From the NCBI RefSeq assembly GCF_024171525.1, contig NZ_JALJZY010000021.1:1-41503 (forward strand): DNA of 41,503 nucleotides, given 5' to 3'. The position numbers and the translations under genes were made by a program. Shown here piece after piece: positions 22,910 to 30,681 of the stretch. Within the stretch, counting starts at the first letter, position 1; each line of letters begins with the position of its first letter. The DNA comes from Neisseriaceae bacterium HSC-16F19 (GTDB lineage Bacteria > Pseudomonadota > Gammaproteobacteria > Burkholderiales > Neisseriaceae). Below the pieces are notes generated by a model. It saw only the letters and a program-made list of their open reading frames with translations. It was not told the origin of the DNA and ran no database searches.

Positions 22910-23818
22910 ATGGCTGGTTATATTCATGAATTTTTTGGTTATCGTGCGGAAGATAAAACTGATGTTGCATTAAATGCGGTACGCGATGAACGATGTCCTT
23001 TTATTCAGGAGCGATGTAATAAAACATTCAGTGATGGAACAGTTTCAGGTGTCTGTTCTATCCGTCAGGTTACATCGGCAGATGCCGTTATTTGTTGTCC
23101 TATCAGGCTGTATGCAGACGATTATCAAATTTTGAAAATGATTGCGGACAGGGCTTTTAGCCCAGGCTTGCCCTTAGTTGAAGGAAAGAGCGCAATTGCT
23201 TATACACAATCCCGTCGGCAAAAATGTGTAGCTGTTTTTGGCAAGGGCTGGGGTGGGGAGTTAAGATTGCCACAAAAATCAGGTAAGGGCGGGTATTTTG
23301 TAGATTGGGTTCTTGCATTGCTTGATGAGAATGGGGATTTATTGGAATTTACTGCAATTGAGGTGCAGACAATCGATACTACCGGAAACTATCGAAATGG
23401 ATTCACCGCACTTAAGGCCAATCGTACATTAGACAGAAGCACGGTTGGTTTAAATTGGGAAAATGTATCCAAGCGGATACTGCCTCAGCTGATTTATAAA
23501 GGCCAAGTCCTCCAGCGTGAAGAACTGTGTCGGAAAGGATTATTTTTTGTTTGCCCGCGTCCTGTTTTTGATCGAATTGTTGGAAGATTGGGTGGCACAC
23601 AAAGTTTGTTGCGATATACATTTCAACCCGCTGCAATTACTTTTATTGCGTATGATTATGCCCCAGACTCTGTATTAGTTGACAGTATTGCAACCCCTTT
23701 GGCAGAAGTTGGTTCACTCACAACTACAGTTTACAAGGTACAGGAAGCATTTAATAACGTAGCTTTGCCTGATGAAAATGTTTATAAGACGGCGATATTG
23801 CAGGCTTTAGGGAAGTGA
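22910..23818 (+). CDS. NotI-family type II restriction endonuclease
   Basis: A 302-residue protein resembling NotI (383 residues). It opens with HEFFGYRAED, compared with AEFFGHR in NotI. A Cys-rich region follows (Cys29 in CPF, Cys36, Cys49 in GVCS, Cys62/63), matching the iron-binding fold of NotI. The catalytic core has GGEL (115-118), Asp132 (FVDW) and Glu151-x-Gln153 (IEVQTID), aligned with FDW and LEIQTMD of NotI. The partner methyltransferase lies just upstream. The recognition site cannot be read from sequence; a GC-rich site like that of NotI is possible. Base use is AT-rich as in the methyltransferase. Confidence 0.87.
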   Translation: MAGYIHEFFGYRAEDKTDVALNAVRDERCPFIQERCNKTFSDGTVSGVCSIRQVTSADAVICCPIRLYADDYQILKMIADRAFSPGLPLVEGKSAIAYTQSRRQKCVAVFGKGWGGELRLPQKSGKGGYFVDWVLALLDENGDLLEFTAIEVQTIDTTGNYRNGFTALKANRTLDRSTVGLNWENVSKRILPQLIYKGQVLQREELCRKGLFFVCPRPVFDRIVGRLGGTQSLLRYTFQPAAITFIAYDYAPDSVLVDSIATPLAEVGSLTTTVYKVQEAFNNVALPDENVYKTAILQALGK

Positions 23819-23820
23819 TA

Positions 23821-23870
23821 AGACAAGAAAAAGGCTGCCTGAAAAGTTTCAGGCAGCCTTTTTCTTGTCT
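23821..23870. terminator. bidirectional DUS-pair terminator with 24-base arms
   Basis: A perfect inverted repeat (23821-23844 and 23847-23870) extends the DUS pair outward with AGACAAGAAAAA / TTTTTCTTGTCT, giving A- and T-tracts on both sides. It serves the nuclease gene and the convergent CDF gene. Confidence 0.92.
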
Positions 23871-23880
23871 CCCACATACC

Positions 23881-24870
23881 TTAATGCTTATGGCCATGAT
23901 GTGTATGCCCGTCATGTTCATGGTGATGATGGCCATAAGCACCGCCGTTGGCATCGCAATACAGCGCTTCACTATGCCCGTGGCCTTCGCCTTCGATTTG
24001 CAGGGTGCTGTGGCCGATGCCGTAGCGTTGCGCCACCTGTTCCACCGCATCAATCACCGCTTGGGCTTGGTTGACGCTGATATGGCCGTCTACCACCAAG
24101 TGAGCGGAGAGCAAATGCTGCCGGCTGGTGAGCGTCCACAAATGCAGGTCGTGCACGTTTTTCATGCCGCCCACCGCCTTGATGTCGCGCACCAAATCCG
24201 CTTGCTTAATATCGGTCGGTGCGCCCTGCATCAGAATGTGAAACGTGCTTTTCATCACGCCGATGCCGCTGTGGGCAATCAGCAGGGAAAAAAACACGCT
24301 CACCATCGGGTCGGCCAGTTTCCAGCCAAACAACATCATCAGCAAGGCTGCCGCAATCGCGCCCACCGAGCCGAGCAAATCGCCCAGTACATGCAGGTAG
24401 GCACTTTTCATATTCACGTTTTCTTCCACATCGCTGTTGCGGTGCATATACCAGGCCACGGCGATGTTGACCAACAGGCCGATACTGCTGACCACCAGCA
24501 TGCCGGTGGTGGCGATTTCCGGCGGATGATTAAAGCGCGCCACCGCTTCAATTATGATAAACACCGCAATGCCGACCAAGGTTAAGCCGTTGAGCAGGGC
24601 AAACAGGATTTCCAGGCGTTGGTAGCCGAAGGTTTGGCGCGCGCTAACGGCTTTTTCGCCCAGTTTGAACGCCAGCAGGGAAAAACCGATGGCGAGCGCA
24701 TCGGAAAACATATGTCCGGCGTCCGACAGCAAGGCCAGCGAGCCGGTAAGAACGCCGCCGACGACTTCCACCAGCATAAAGGCGCTGATAATGGCCAAAG
24801 ACACCGCCAACACTTTTTTGTTGGATGTGTGGACGTGGTGGTGACCGTCGTGGTTGTGGTGGTGGCTCAT
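23881..24870 (-). CDS. cation diffusion facilitator (CzcD/ZitB-like metal exporter)
   Basis: A 329-residue CDF transporter, a zinc- or cobalt-type metal/proton antiporter of the inner membrane. Both ends are His-rich (MSHHHNHDGHHHVH and HHHHEHDGHTHHGHKH). Six helices are visible, with SLALLSDAGHMFSDALAIG in helix two (HxxxD-type zinc site) and SAYLHVLGDLLGSVG in helix five (second HxxxD). The cytoplasmic ferredoxin-like domain has VHDLHLWTLTS and a conserved ALYCDANG. Start 24870 follows AAGGAG; upstream in-frame ATG 24912 lacks support. The partner ion is probably zinc. Confidence 0.93.
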   Translation of the reverse strand: MSHHHNHDGHHHVHTSNKKVLAVSLAIISAFMLVEVVGGVLTGSLALLSDAGHMFSDALAIGFSLLAFKLGEKAVSARQTFGYQRLEILFALLNGLTLVGIAVFIIIEAVARFNHPPEIATTGMLVVSSIGLLVNIAVAWYMHRNSDVEENVNMKSAYLHVLGDLLGSVGAIAAALLMMLFGWKLADPMVSVFFSLLIAHSGIGVMKSTFHILMQGAPTDIKQADLVRDIKAVGGMKNVHDLHLWTLTSRQHLLSAHLVVDGHISVNQAQAVIDAVEQVAQRYGIGHSTLQIEGEGHGHSEALYCDANGGAYGHHHHEHDGHTHHGHKH

Positions 24871-24934
24871 GGGTGAGTGCTCCTTAAAGGTGAGACTGTT
24901 GCATAACTTCATTTATTAAACTTAATACAACACT

Positions 24935-25290
24935 GCCGTCATTCCCGCGAACACGCACTGCTGTCCGGGGAAAATCTCCGGATTACATCCGGTAACGTAA
25001 ACAGTGTCAGAAAACTGTCCCTTCTCCCGCCTGGCGGGGGAAGGTTAGGATGGGGGTGGCAGTAAAAAGCTTCAGCAATATTGATTACTTAAGTCCATAG
25101 TGCCACCCGCCCCCTAGCCCCCGTCCGCCAGCGGGCGGGGGGATTCGGTTACTGCTTGTTCGTTAAGTTTCAGGTAGCCGTTTTCGAGTTCAAAACAAGC
25201 TCTGAGCCTTGAAAGTAAAGGCAGATAAACTTTTCAAGGCTGCCTGAAACTTTTCCCCGGACAGCAGTGCGCGTTTGCGGGAATGACGGC
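24935..25290. repeat. 356-base composite with 40-base inverted ends
   Basis: The left 40 bases (24935-24974, GCCGTCATTCCCGCGAACAC...) and the right 40 (25251-25290) are inverted copies differing at two positions. Inside are two GC-rich palindromic blocks (about 25020-25062 and 25103-25143) and a DUS at 25237-25248. The same modules occur at 105-311. No gene is seen between 24871 and 25725. Confidence 0.7.
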
Positions 25291-25295
25291 TGTTA

Positions 25296-25455
25296 GGGCG
25301 CACTGACAATTCGTTCACGGCTGCTTTTTTGTCAAAAATCGCCCGTTTCTGCGTTGGAAATGCTCGCAAGGTGTCCAACCTTGCTGCGCTTTTCGCCTTG
25401 AATCGGACGCTTTTGTCTAAAAAATCAGCTACGCCTCCAAATTGTCAGTTCGCCC
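25296..25455. mobile_element. MITE-like element with GGGCGCACTGACAATT termini
   Basis: The 160-base element has 16-base terminal inverted repeats GGGCGCACTGACAATT with one mismatch and a TA on each side (25294-25295 and 25456-25457), suggesting a TA target duplication. No coding capacity is visible. It lies beside the composite repeat. Confidence 0.7.
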
Positions 25456-25699
25456 TAGGGTTTCAGGCAGCCGCGTAGCGTAGCAGTGTTGTGAAGCTTA
25501 AAGCAGTTTGCAAAGATTTTAAGTTGCCCGATTTTCAAAACAAGTGCAGGATTGCGCAATTGCAGATAATACAGGTGTTTCTGGAAAACATCCGCCGCCA
25601 TGAACATGGCGAGATTGCCAAGAGCAGGGTGTTGAACAGCTTAAAAGGGGAATAGGGCGGATGTGCCGAAACCGGCTGCGTGTTGCCTTGTGATGGCTA

Positions 25700-25705
25700 T
25701 ATAAT
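25700..25705 (+). promoter_or_regulatory. candidate -10 box for the antitoxin/acpH pair
   Basis: A perfect TATAAT lies 20 bases upstream of the Phd-family start; no clear -35 is at the right distance. Confidence 0.4.
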
Positions 25706-25725
25706 TCTTTTAGATTAGGAAAGTA

Positions 25726-25917
25726 ATGATGAAAACCATGACCAGCCAAGAGTTTAACCGACGCCCTAACGAAGCGAAAAAGGCCGCCCGCCAAGCCCCG
25801 TTGCTGATTACTTTGGACGGCAAGCCTGATTTGTTGGTTATGAGTTATGAAATGTACCAGCAATTAATCCAAAACAAAGCCAAGCTGGCCTCGTCGTCGC
25901 AGGAAAGCGAAGTTTGA
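25726..25917 (+). CDS. Phd/YefM-family antitoxin without toxin
   Basis: A 63-residue protein with the Phd/YefM fold: MTSQEFNRRPNEAKKAARQAPLLIT, GKPDLLVMSYEMYQQL, then a short tail. In complete modules this N-terminal domain binds DNA and the C-terminal tail neutralises a RelE or Doc toxin. No toxin gene is adjacent; the next gene, 19 bases downstream, is an AcpH-family gene. AGGAAAG precedes ATG 25726; a second ATG follows directly. It may be a solitary antitoxin or regulator. Confidence 0.8.
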   Translation: MMKTMTSQEFNRRPNEAKKAARQAPLLITLDGKPDLLVMSYEMYQQLIQNKAKLASSSQESEV

Positions 25918-25936
25918 GTCAGGTTTGGGAATAGCG

Positions 25937-26554
25937 ATGAACTTTCTCGCCCACAGCATGATTTCTTTTGCGCTGGAGCAAACCGCGCCAGACAGCGCCA
26001 ACACCTTATTCGGCAATTTCGCCGGCGATTTTTACAAAGGGCGGACGGAGCATTTGGCGGTGGAAAGCCATATCAAAGACGGTGTGGTTTTGCACCGCTT
26101 AATCGACGGTACGGCAGACCGCAAGGGCAATCTGCTCAATCCCGTGCTGGCACAAACATTCGGTATTTTCAAAGGCATCGTTGCCGATATTGTGATTGAT
26201 CATTTTCTGGCCAAAGAATTTCAGCGCCTGTTCCAACAGGACATTGGGCAGACCGAAGCGGAAATTTTGACCCATATCCGCCGCTATCAGGCCGTTTTCC
26301 CGCCCGGCTTTGACACCATGTTTGATTATCTGGTGCAAAACAAATCTTTGTCCGGCTATGCCGATTTGGACTTTTTGGCCGAGCGCGTGTTTGCAGGCAT
26401 GTCGCGACGCGTCAAACGCGGTGAAATTCTGCTCTCGGCGGTGGATGTCTTGAAAGCCCATTATGCCGAGCTGGAAACCTTGGCGCTGCGGGAATTTGCC
26501 TATACCCGCGATGAAAGCATCCGCAAATATAGGGCATTAAAACAGGCTGCCTGA
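25937..26554 (+). CDS. acyl carrier protein phosphodiesterase-like (AcpH/DUF479)
   Basis: A 205-residue AcpH-family protein: MNFLAHSMIS at the N-terminus (family MNFLAHLxLA), GNFAGDFYKG, HRLIDGTAD and DIVIDHFLAKEF (conserved His/Asp metal site). AcpH removes 4'-phosphopantetheine from holo-ACP. ATG 25937 is preferred to a TTG four codons upstream because the family starts MNFLAH. The last codons (KQAA) and the TGA stop are part of a DUS at 26544-26555. The partnership with the preceding antitoxin gene is unexplained. Confidence 0.87.
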   Translation: MNFLAHSMISFALEQTAPDSANTLFGNFAGDFYKGRTEHLAVESHIKDGVVLHRLIDGTADRKGNLLNPVLAQTFGIFKGIVADIVIDHFLAKEFQRLFQQDIGQTEAEILTHIRRYQAVFPPGFDTMFDYLVQNKSLSGYADLDFLAERVFAGMSRRVKRGEILLSAVDVLKAHYAELETLALREFAYTRDESIRKYRALKQAA

Positions 26555-26668
26555 ATTCAAACGCACAATCCGCATAGCGCACATGAGCTTTAACAAGATC
26601 CTGCGACTGCGCGCAGGATGACAGCAATCCGTCATTCTGCGCGTAGCATAGCGGAGTCGCAGAATCTG
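26552..26668. repeat. GC-rich inverted repeat, copy B
   Basis: This matches copy A (19092-19192): ATTCAAACGCACAATC, AGATCCTGCGACT, CGCGCAGGATGAC facing GTCATTCTGCGCG, and ends with GGAGTCGCAGAATCTG. A related block is at 32432-32503. The remaining gap to 26941 shows no convincing gene; inverted bits of ATGCCGC and GGGGCCGC type occur at 26780-26880. Confidence 0.65.
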
Positions 26669-26941
26669 TTTTAGCTGCGCAACTTCGCTGCGCTACGCAG
26701 AGAGCCTTTTTCTTTAGATTTAATTTTTAAATGGGTATAAGACTGTATTTCCCGTAACGGCAGGGCGGGGAAGCGCACCATGCCGCGTGAAGTCATCAAA
26801 CTGCGCCGCCTGTTGCACAGCCTGCCTTTGACGGGGTATGGTGCGGCCCCGTCATCAGCCATGCGGCGTGGTTGCGGCATTCTCTTGTCTTTGCCCTAAT
26901 GCCTCTGTATCGTCTTCTTTGTTATCACACCCGGCACCGCC

Positions 26942-27850
26942 ATGTACTATATCCAACTGTTGTTCCCCGATTTTTCGCTTGTGTTGTTAGGCTATTGGCT
27001 GTGCCGCTACACGGACTTGAACCAGCCGATATGGCAGGCGGCGGAAAAGCTGGTGTATTTCTTTCTGTTTCCGGTGCTGCTGTTTCAGTCCATCACCCGC
27101 ACGCCGCTGGATGTGGGCGCGGCGGCAGGGCTGGCCATGGCGGGGGTGTTGCTGGCGCTCGCCAGCATCGCGCTGGCCTATGTTCTGCCTTATCTGCCGG
27201 GCATGCGTCATATCGACCGCAGAGACCACGCGGGCAGTGCGCAGATTGCCTTTCGCTTCAATACCTTCATCGGTTTGGCCCTGGCCGATCGTTTGCTGGG
27301 CGCACAGGGCTTGCAGCTGATTGCGGTGCTCATCGGCGTGTGCGTACCCCTGGTGAATGTGGGCGCGGTGTGGCCCATGGCGCGCCACGCGAAGCTGGGC
27401 GTGTGGGGGCAGATTGCGCGCAACCCGCTCATCATTGCCACCGCGCTGGGCCTGGCCTGCAATTTCGCGGGTCTGGGCGTGCCGGAATTTGCGCAAACCA
27501 GCGTCTCACGCATTGGCGCGGCTTCCATCGCGTTGGGGCTGATGGCCGCCGGTGCGGGCATGCGCATGACGTCTCTGGCCAGCAGCAAGGCCTTGAGCGT
27601 CGGTGTGCTCACCATCAAACATCTGTTGATGCCGCTGATGGCATGGGCGCTGGCGCGTCTGCTGAACCTGGGCGTGGCGGAGACCACCATCTTGCTGACT
27701 TACGCCGCGCTGCCCACGGCCAGCAGCTGCTATGTGCTGGCCGTGCGCATGGGCTGCAACGGGCCGCTGGTGGGTGGTTTGTTCACCGTATCCACCGCCC
27801 TGGGCGTGCTGAGCCTGCCCTTTGCGCTGGGTTTTTTGCTGCCTGCGTGA
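26942..27850 (+). CDS. AEC-family permease
   Basis: A 302-residue membrane protein with about ten helices in the auxin efflux carrier (AEC) family. Family features include the N-terminal FPDFSLVLLGYWLCR, AFRFNTFIGLALADRLLG in the middle, and the C-terminal YAALPTASSCYVLAVRMG. Bacterial AEC proteins move small organic acids such as malonate or malate. The ribosome site before ATG 26942 is weak. A MarR regulator follows after about 95 bases on the same strand and may control it. Confidence 0.88.
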   Translation: MYYIQLLFPDFSLVLLGYWLCRYTDLNQPIWQAAEKLVYFFLFPVLLFQSITRTPLDVGAAAGLAMAGVLLALASIALAYVLPYLPGMRHIDRRDHAGSAQIAFRFNTFIGLALADRLLGAQGLQLIAVLIGVCVPLVNVGAVWPMARHAKLGVWGQIARNPLIIATALGLACNFAGLGVPEFAQTSVSRIGAASIALGLMAAGAGMRMTSLASSKALSVGVLTIKHLLMPLMAWALARLLNLGVAETTILLTYAALPTASSCYVLAVRMGCNGPLVGGLFTVSTALGVLSLPFALGFLLPA

Positions 27851-27945
27851 TTGCGCTGCGTGCTGTTCAGGCAGCCTGAAACACTTGCCTTGGCTGCCGG
27901 ACTGTTTGGATAATCCGCCTGTATTCACCCGTTCAGGACTTCACC

Positions 27946-28446
27946 ATGAGCCGCACACCCGATGCCGTAGACCGCATTATCGAGCAATGGCGGCGCGAGC
28001 GCCCGGATTTGCCTTTGCAGGCCATGGCGCTCTTGGGGCGTTTGCAGCGTGCCAGCCATTTGCTCGGCCCCATGCTGGGGCGCGAGTTTGAGCGTTTCGG
28101 TTTGAGCGCCGGCGAATTCGATGTGCTCGCCACCCTGCGCCGCAGCGGTGCGCCGTTTGTACTGTCGCCCACCGCGCTCTACGCCACGCTGATGATTAGC
28201 TCCGGCACCATGACCCACCGCTTGAAACTGTTGGAACAACGCGGTCTGGTCGAGCGCCTGCCCAATCCCGAAGACAGCCGCAGCCTGTTGGTGCGGCTGA
28301 GCGATAGCGGTCATGCGCTGATAGACGAAGCCGTTGGCGCCCATACGGCCAATGAAGAACAACTGCTGGCGGGCATGGATGCGACAGACCGGGCGGCGCT
28401 GGAACAAGGGCTGCGTGCTTTGTTGGCGCAGTGGGAGCCGGAGTAA
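27946..28446 (+). CDS. MarR-family transcriptional regulator
   Basis: A 166-residue MarR regulator. The winged helix lies around residues 45-120: LSAGEFDVLATLRRSG, the recognition helix region LYATLMISSGTMTHRLKLLEQRGLVERLPNPEDSRS (split here for length) and LVRLSDSGHAL. MarR proteins usually repress and are released by phenolic or oxidant ligands. A DUS at 27866-27877 separates it from the permease. AGGACTTC precedes the start. Confidence 0.93.
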   Translation: MSRTPDAVDRIIEQWRRERPDLPLQAMALLGRLQRASHLLGPMLGREFERFGLSAGEFDVLATLRRSGAPFVLSPTALYATLMISSGTMTHRLKLLEQRGLVERLPNPEDSRSLLVRLSDSGHALIDEAVGAHTANEEQLLAGMDATDRAALEQGLRALLAQWEPE

Positions 28447-28463
28447 GCCATTCGCACAAAAAA

Positions 28464-28501
28464 CGCTGTTTTCGTTTTGCGAAAGCAGCGGCTTTGTTTT
28501 T
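28464..28501 (+). terminator. intrinsic terminator after marR
   Basis: CGCTGTTTTCG pairs with CGAAAGCAGCG (one G-U pair) across a five-base loop; GCTTTGTTTTT follows. It is adjoined by an Eikenella-type DUS (TTCAGGTAGCCT at 28500-28511). Confidence 0.75.
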
Positions 28502-28516
28502 CAGGTAGCCTGAACA

Positions 28517-29557
28517 TCAATTCAATTTCGCCAACACATTCTCGGCCAAATCCTGCAACATTTCCGCAGCGGGTCGGCGGCTCGGTTTCAGGTTGATGGT
28601 CACATGCGCCAAACCCTGTTCTTGCTGCTCCTGCCAATATTCCAGCAGGCTGTGGCTGCCGCCGCGCAGATAGATATTGTTGTAAAGCTTAGCTTCATCA
28701 TGCGGGTTTTCGCTCAGTTCGACAAAATTGGCGTAGCCGAAGGGATGCCAATAACCGTCTTGGTTGAGTTCCGCCAGCGTATGCACAATCTTGCGCGTGT
28801 CTTTCGGGTTCACTCCGTGCCAAATCCACGCATCGGCGCTGTTGGCGAGCCAATCCAGTTCTTGTCGCGCGCGGCCGATGGCCACCATGGGCAGGCGCTG
28901 CCGGGTTTTGGGTACGGTATCCACATTGCCTGTCATATGGCCGTAATACTCGCTCTCAATCACCGGAAAGCGGTTGCTTTGCGGGTCGGTAAGCGTGCGG
29001 ATAATCTGCCATTCGTCGCGGTAGCGTTCGGCGCGGTTGTTGAAATCCTGCTGGAAAATCGGGTATTCAATCGGGCGGTCTCCGCTGGACAAGCCCAGAA
29101 CAAAACGCCCTTGGCTCAAAGCATCGATGCTCGCCGCCGCTTTGGCGGTGTGGTAGGGATTGCGCAAGGGGCTGACGATGCCCGCCGTGCCCAAAGCAAT
29201 TGTTTCCGTGCGCGCCGCCAAATAGCCCAAGCTCGTCCACGGGTCTAAGCCCTGCCCGACATCGCCGAAATTCGGGTCGTAAAACGGCACATCGCGCAGC
29301 CACAATGCCGCAAAGCCCAGTTCTTCCGCCAGCACTGCCAAATCGCCCATATCGGCCACATCGGGCTGATGGCTGTCCGGGTAGCCTTTAAACGGTGCAA
29401 TCAGGCCGAGCGTGAGTTTGCCTTTTTGAAACACTTGGCTCATGGCCTGGTTTTGCGCCCATGCGGGCGGCAACAAGGCGTCGGTGTTGGCCGCCGTGGT
29501 TTCGCGGAATAAGGCGCTGTGGTCTTGGCCGAGTATGGATAAATTGGGGGTGTGCAT
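28517..29557 (-). CDS. luciferase-like flavin-dependent oxidoreductase 1
   Basis: A 346-residue LLM-family monooxygenase with the TIM-barrel features of bacterial luciferase relatives: KLTLGLIAPFKGYPDSH, LAEELGFAALWLRDVP, LGTAGIVSPLRNPYHTAKAAASIDALSQGR (in pieces) and FVLGLSSGDRP. Such enzymes use FMNH2 and oxygen to act on small substrates that cannot be predicted. The start at 29557 (MHTPNLS) follows GGAG; the frame is open to 29656. It diverges from a LysR gene, with a 17-base palindrome in the gap, so it is the likely target of that regulator. Confidence 0.9.
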   Translation of the reverse strand: MHTPNLSILGQDHSALFRETTAANTDALLPPAWAQNQAMSQVFQKGKLTLGLIAPFKGYPDSHQPDVADMGDLAVLAEELGFAALWLRDVPFYDPNFGDVGQGLDPWTSLGYLAARTETIALGTAGIVSPLRNPYHTAKAAASIDALSQGRFVLGLSSGDRPIEYPIFQQDFNNRAERYRDEWQIIRTLTDPQSNRFPVIESEYYGHMTGNVDTVPKTRQRLPMVAIGRARQELDWLANSADAWIWHGVNPKDTRKIVHTLAELNQDGYWHPFGYANFVELSENPHDEAKLYNNIYLRGGSHSLLEYWQEQQEQGLAHVTINLKPSRRPAAEMLQDLAENVLAKLN

Positions 29558-29640
29558 GATATGTGCTCCGTGTGCATTCAGATAGGGCACATTATAAGTT
29601 TTCCATAAAAAATGATAATATGGATAAACTGCAAATTTGT

Positions 29641-29657
29641 TTTGCGTATTACGCAAA
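29641..29657. promoter_or_regulatory. palindromic LysR operator candidate
   Basis: TTTGCGT-ATT-ACGCAAA is a perfect 17-base palindrome seven bases before the LysR start and inside the divergent gap. It contains the T-N11-A pattern of LysR binding sites. Confidence 0.6.
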
Positions 29658-29663
29658 GATATT

Positions 29664-30569
29664 ATGGACTACTTCTCCGCCCTCAATATCTTCCACTCCG
29701 TAGCCGAAACCGGCAGCTTCAGCAAAACCGCACAGACTTTGGATATGGCCGTGTCGTCGGTCACGCGGCAAATCGACAACTTGGAACAGGCGCTCGGTGT
29801 GGCGCTGTTTGCGCGCTCCACGCGGCAGATTGCGCTCACCCATGCCGGTATGCTGTATCTGGAAAAAACCCTGCCGCTTTTGGAAGATTTGGCGCAGGCC
29901 AATGCCGCTTTGAAATCGGAACTTAACGAACCGCAGGGCAGGCTCAAAATCAGCTTTTTCCCGGCTTTGGCGCCGCTGATTGCGCCGGTATTGAGCGCGT
30001 TTGCGCGGCAATATCCGAAAATCACGCTGGAAGTGCTGGCCAGCGATGATTATGTGGATTTTCAGGCCGATCGGGTGGATTTGGCGGTGCGCATCGGCCA
30101 TGTGGACAACCCGCATGTAATCGCCAAACGGCTGAGCAAACAGCGGCGCCTGCTCTGCGCCTCGCCGGATTATCTGGCCGCCAACGGCACACCGGCAAAG
30201 CCCGATGATTTGACCGGCCACAATTGCTTTGCCTACCGCGCCAACCACGGCGTGCAGCATTGGTTTTTCTCACAGCAGGGCAAAAAGGCCAAAAGCGTGC
30301 GCGTGGGCGGCAGCCTGATTGCCAACAGCGTGGATGTACTCAAAGCCCATGCGCTCGCAGGCATCGGCATTGCCCATTTGCCCGAATGGGTGGTGGCGCA
30401 GGCTTTGGCAGACGGCGATTTGCAGCGTGTACTGCCGGATTGGCAGGTCAAGCCGACGGCGGACAATGATGATGATGCGCTGTATCTGGTCTATCCGGCC
30501 AACAACCGCCATATCGCCAAGATTGAATTGCTGATGGCGGCTTTGCGGGGGCATTTCGGGAAAAATTAG
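29664..30569 (+). CDS. LysR-family transcriptional regulator 2
   Basis: A 301-residue LysR regulator. The helix-turn-helix is at residues 1-60 (FSALNIFHSVAETGSFSKTA, SSVTRQIDNLEQALGVALF), and the effector domain begins near residue 88 (GRLKISFFPALAPLIAPVL). ATG 29664 is chosen by family start; the frame extends to a start codon at 29637, which is not needed. It shares a promoter region with the divergent luciferase-like gene. The effector is unknown. Confidence 0.94.
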   Translation: MDYFSALNIFHSVAETGSFSKTAQTLDMAVSSVTRQIDNLEQALGVALFARSTRQIALTHAGMLYLEKTLPLLEDLAQANAALKSELNEPQGRLKISFFPALAPLIAPVLSAFARQYPKITLEVLASDDYVDFQADRVDLAVRIGHVDNPHVIAKRLSKQRRLLCASPDYLAANGTPAKPDDLTGHNCFAYRANHGVQHWFFSQQGKKAKSVRVGGSLIANSVDVLKAHALAGIGIAHLPEWVVAQALADGDLQRVLPDWQVKPTADNDDDALYLVYPANNRHIAKIELLMAALRGHFGKN

Positions 30570-30620
30570 CCGGTTGCTGTTTTCAGGCAGCCCGAAATCG
30601 GCAAAATAATGATCAATTGC

Positions 30621-30648
30621 TTGACTTTCAGTCAGCCTGCTTTATAAT
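30621..30648 (+). promoter_or_regulatory. sigma-70 promoter for arsR-type gene 1
   Basis: TTGACT at 30621-30626 and TATAAT at 30643-30648 are spaced by 16 bases. The operator-like motif at 30654-30675 lies at the expected transcript start. Confidence 0.85.
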
Positions 30649-30653
30649 TCGTT

Positions 30654-30675
30654 TAAATTTTTAAACGTGTAAACA
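30654..30675. promoter_or_regulatory. ArsR operator candidate, copy 1
   Basis: A 22-base motif, TAAATTTTTAAAC followed by GTGTAAACA, recurs with two changes at 31047-31068. Together they flank the regulator gene, which suggests autoregulation plus control of the OYE gene. Confidence 0.7.
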
Positions 30676-30681
30676 CAAACC

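Noticed and set aside
25519..25863. A 114-codon minus-strand frame over the antitoxin
   Set aside because: It is antisense to a clear Phd-family gene and shows no domain.
26671..26880. A 69-codon minus-strand frame (MPQPRRMADDGAAPYPVKGR...)
   Set aside because: It is basic and low-complexity, in a repeat-rich gap, and has no ribosome site. It could be a relic but is not supported.
26872..27879. A 335-codon frame overlapping the AEC permease
   Set aside because: The other frame encodes a clear membrane permease with family motifs; this one is Gly/Arg-rich noise.
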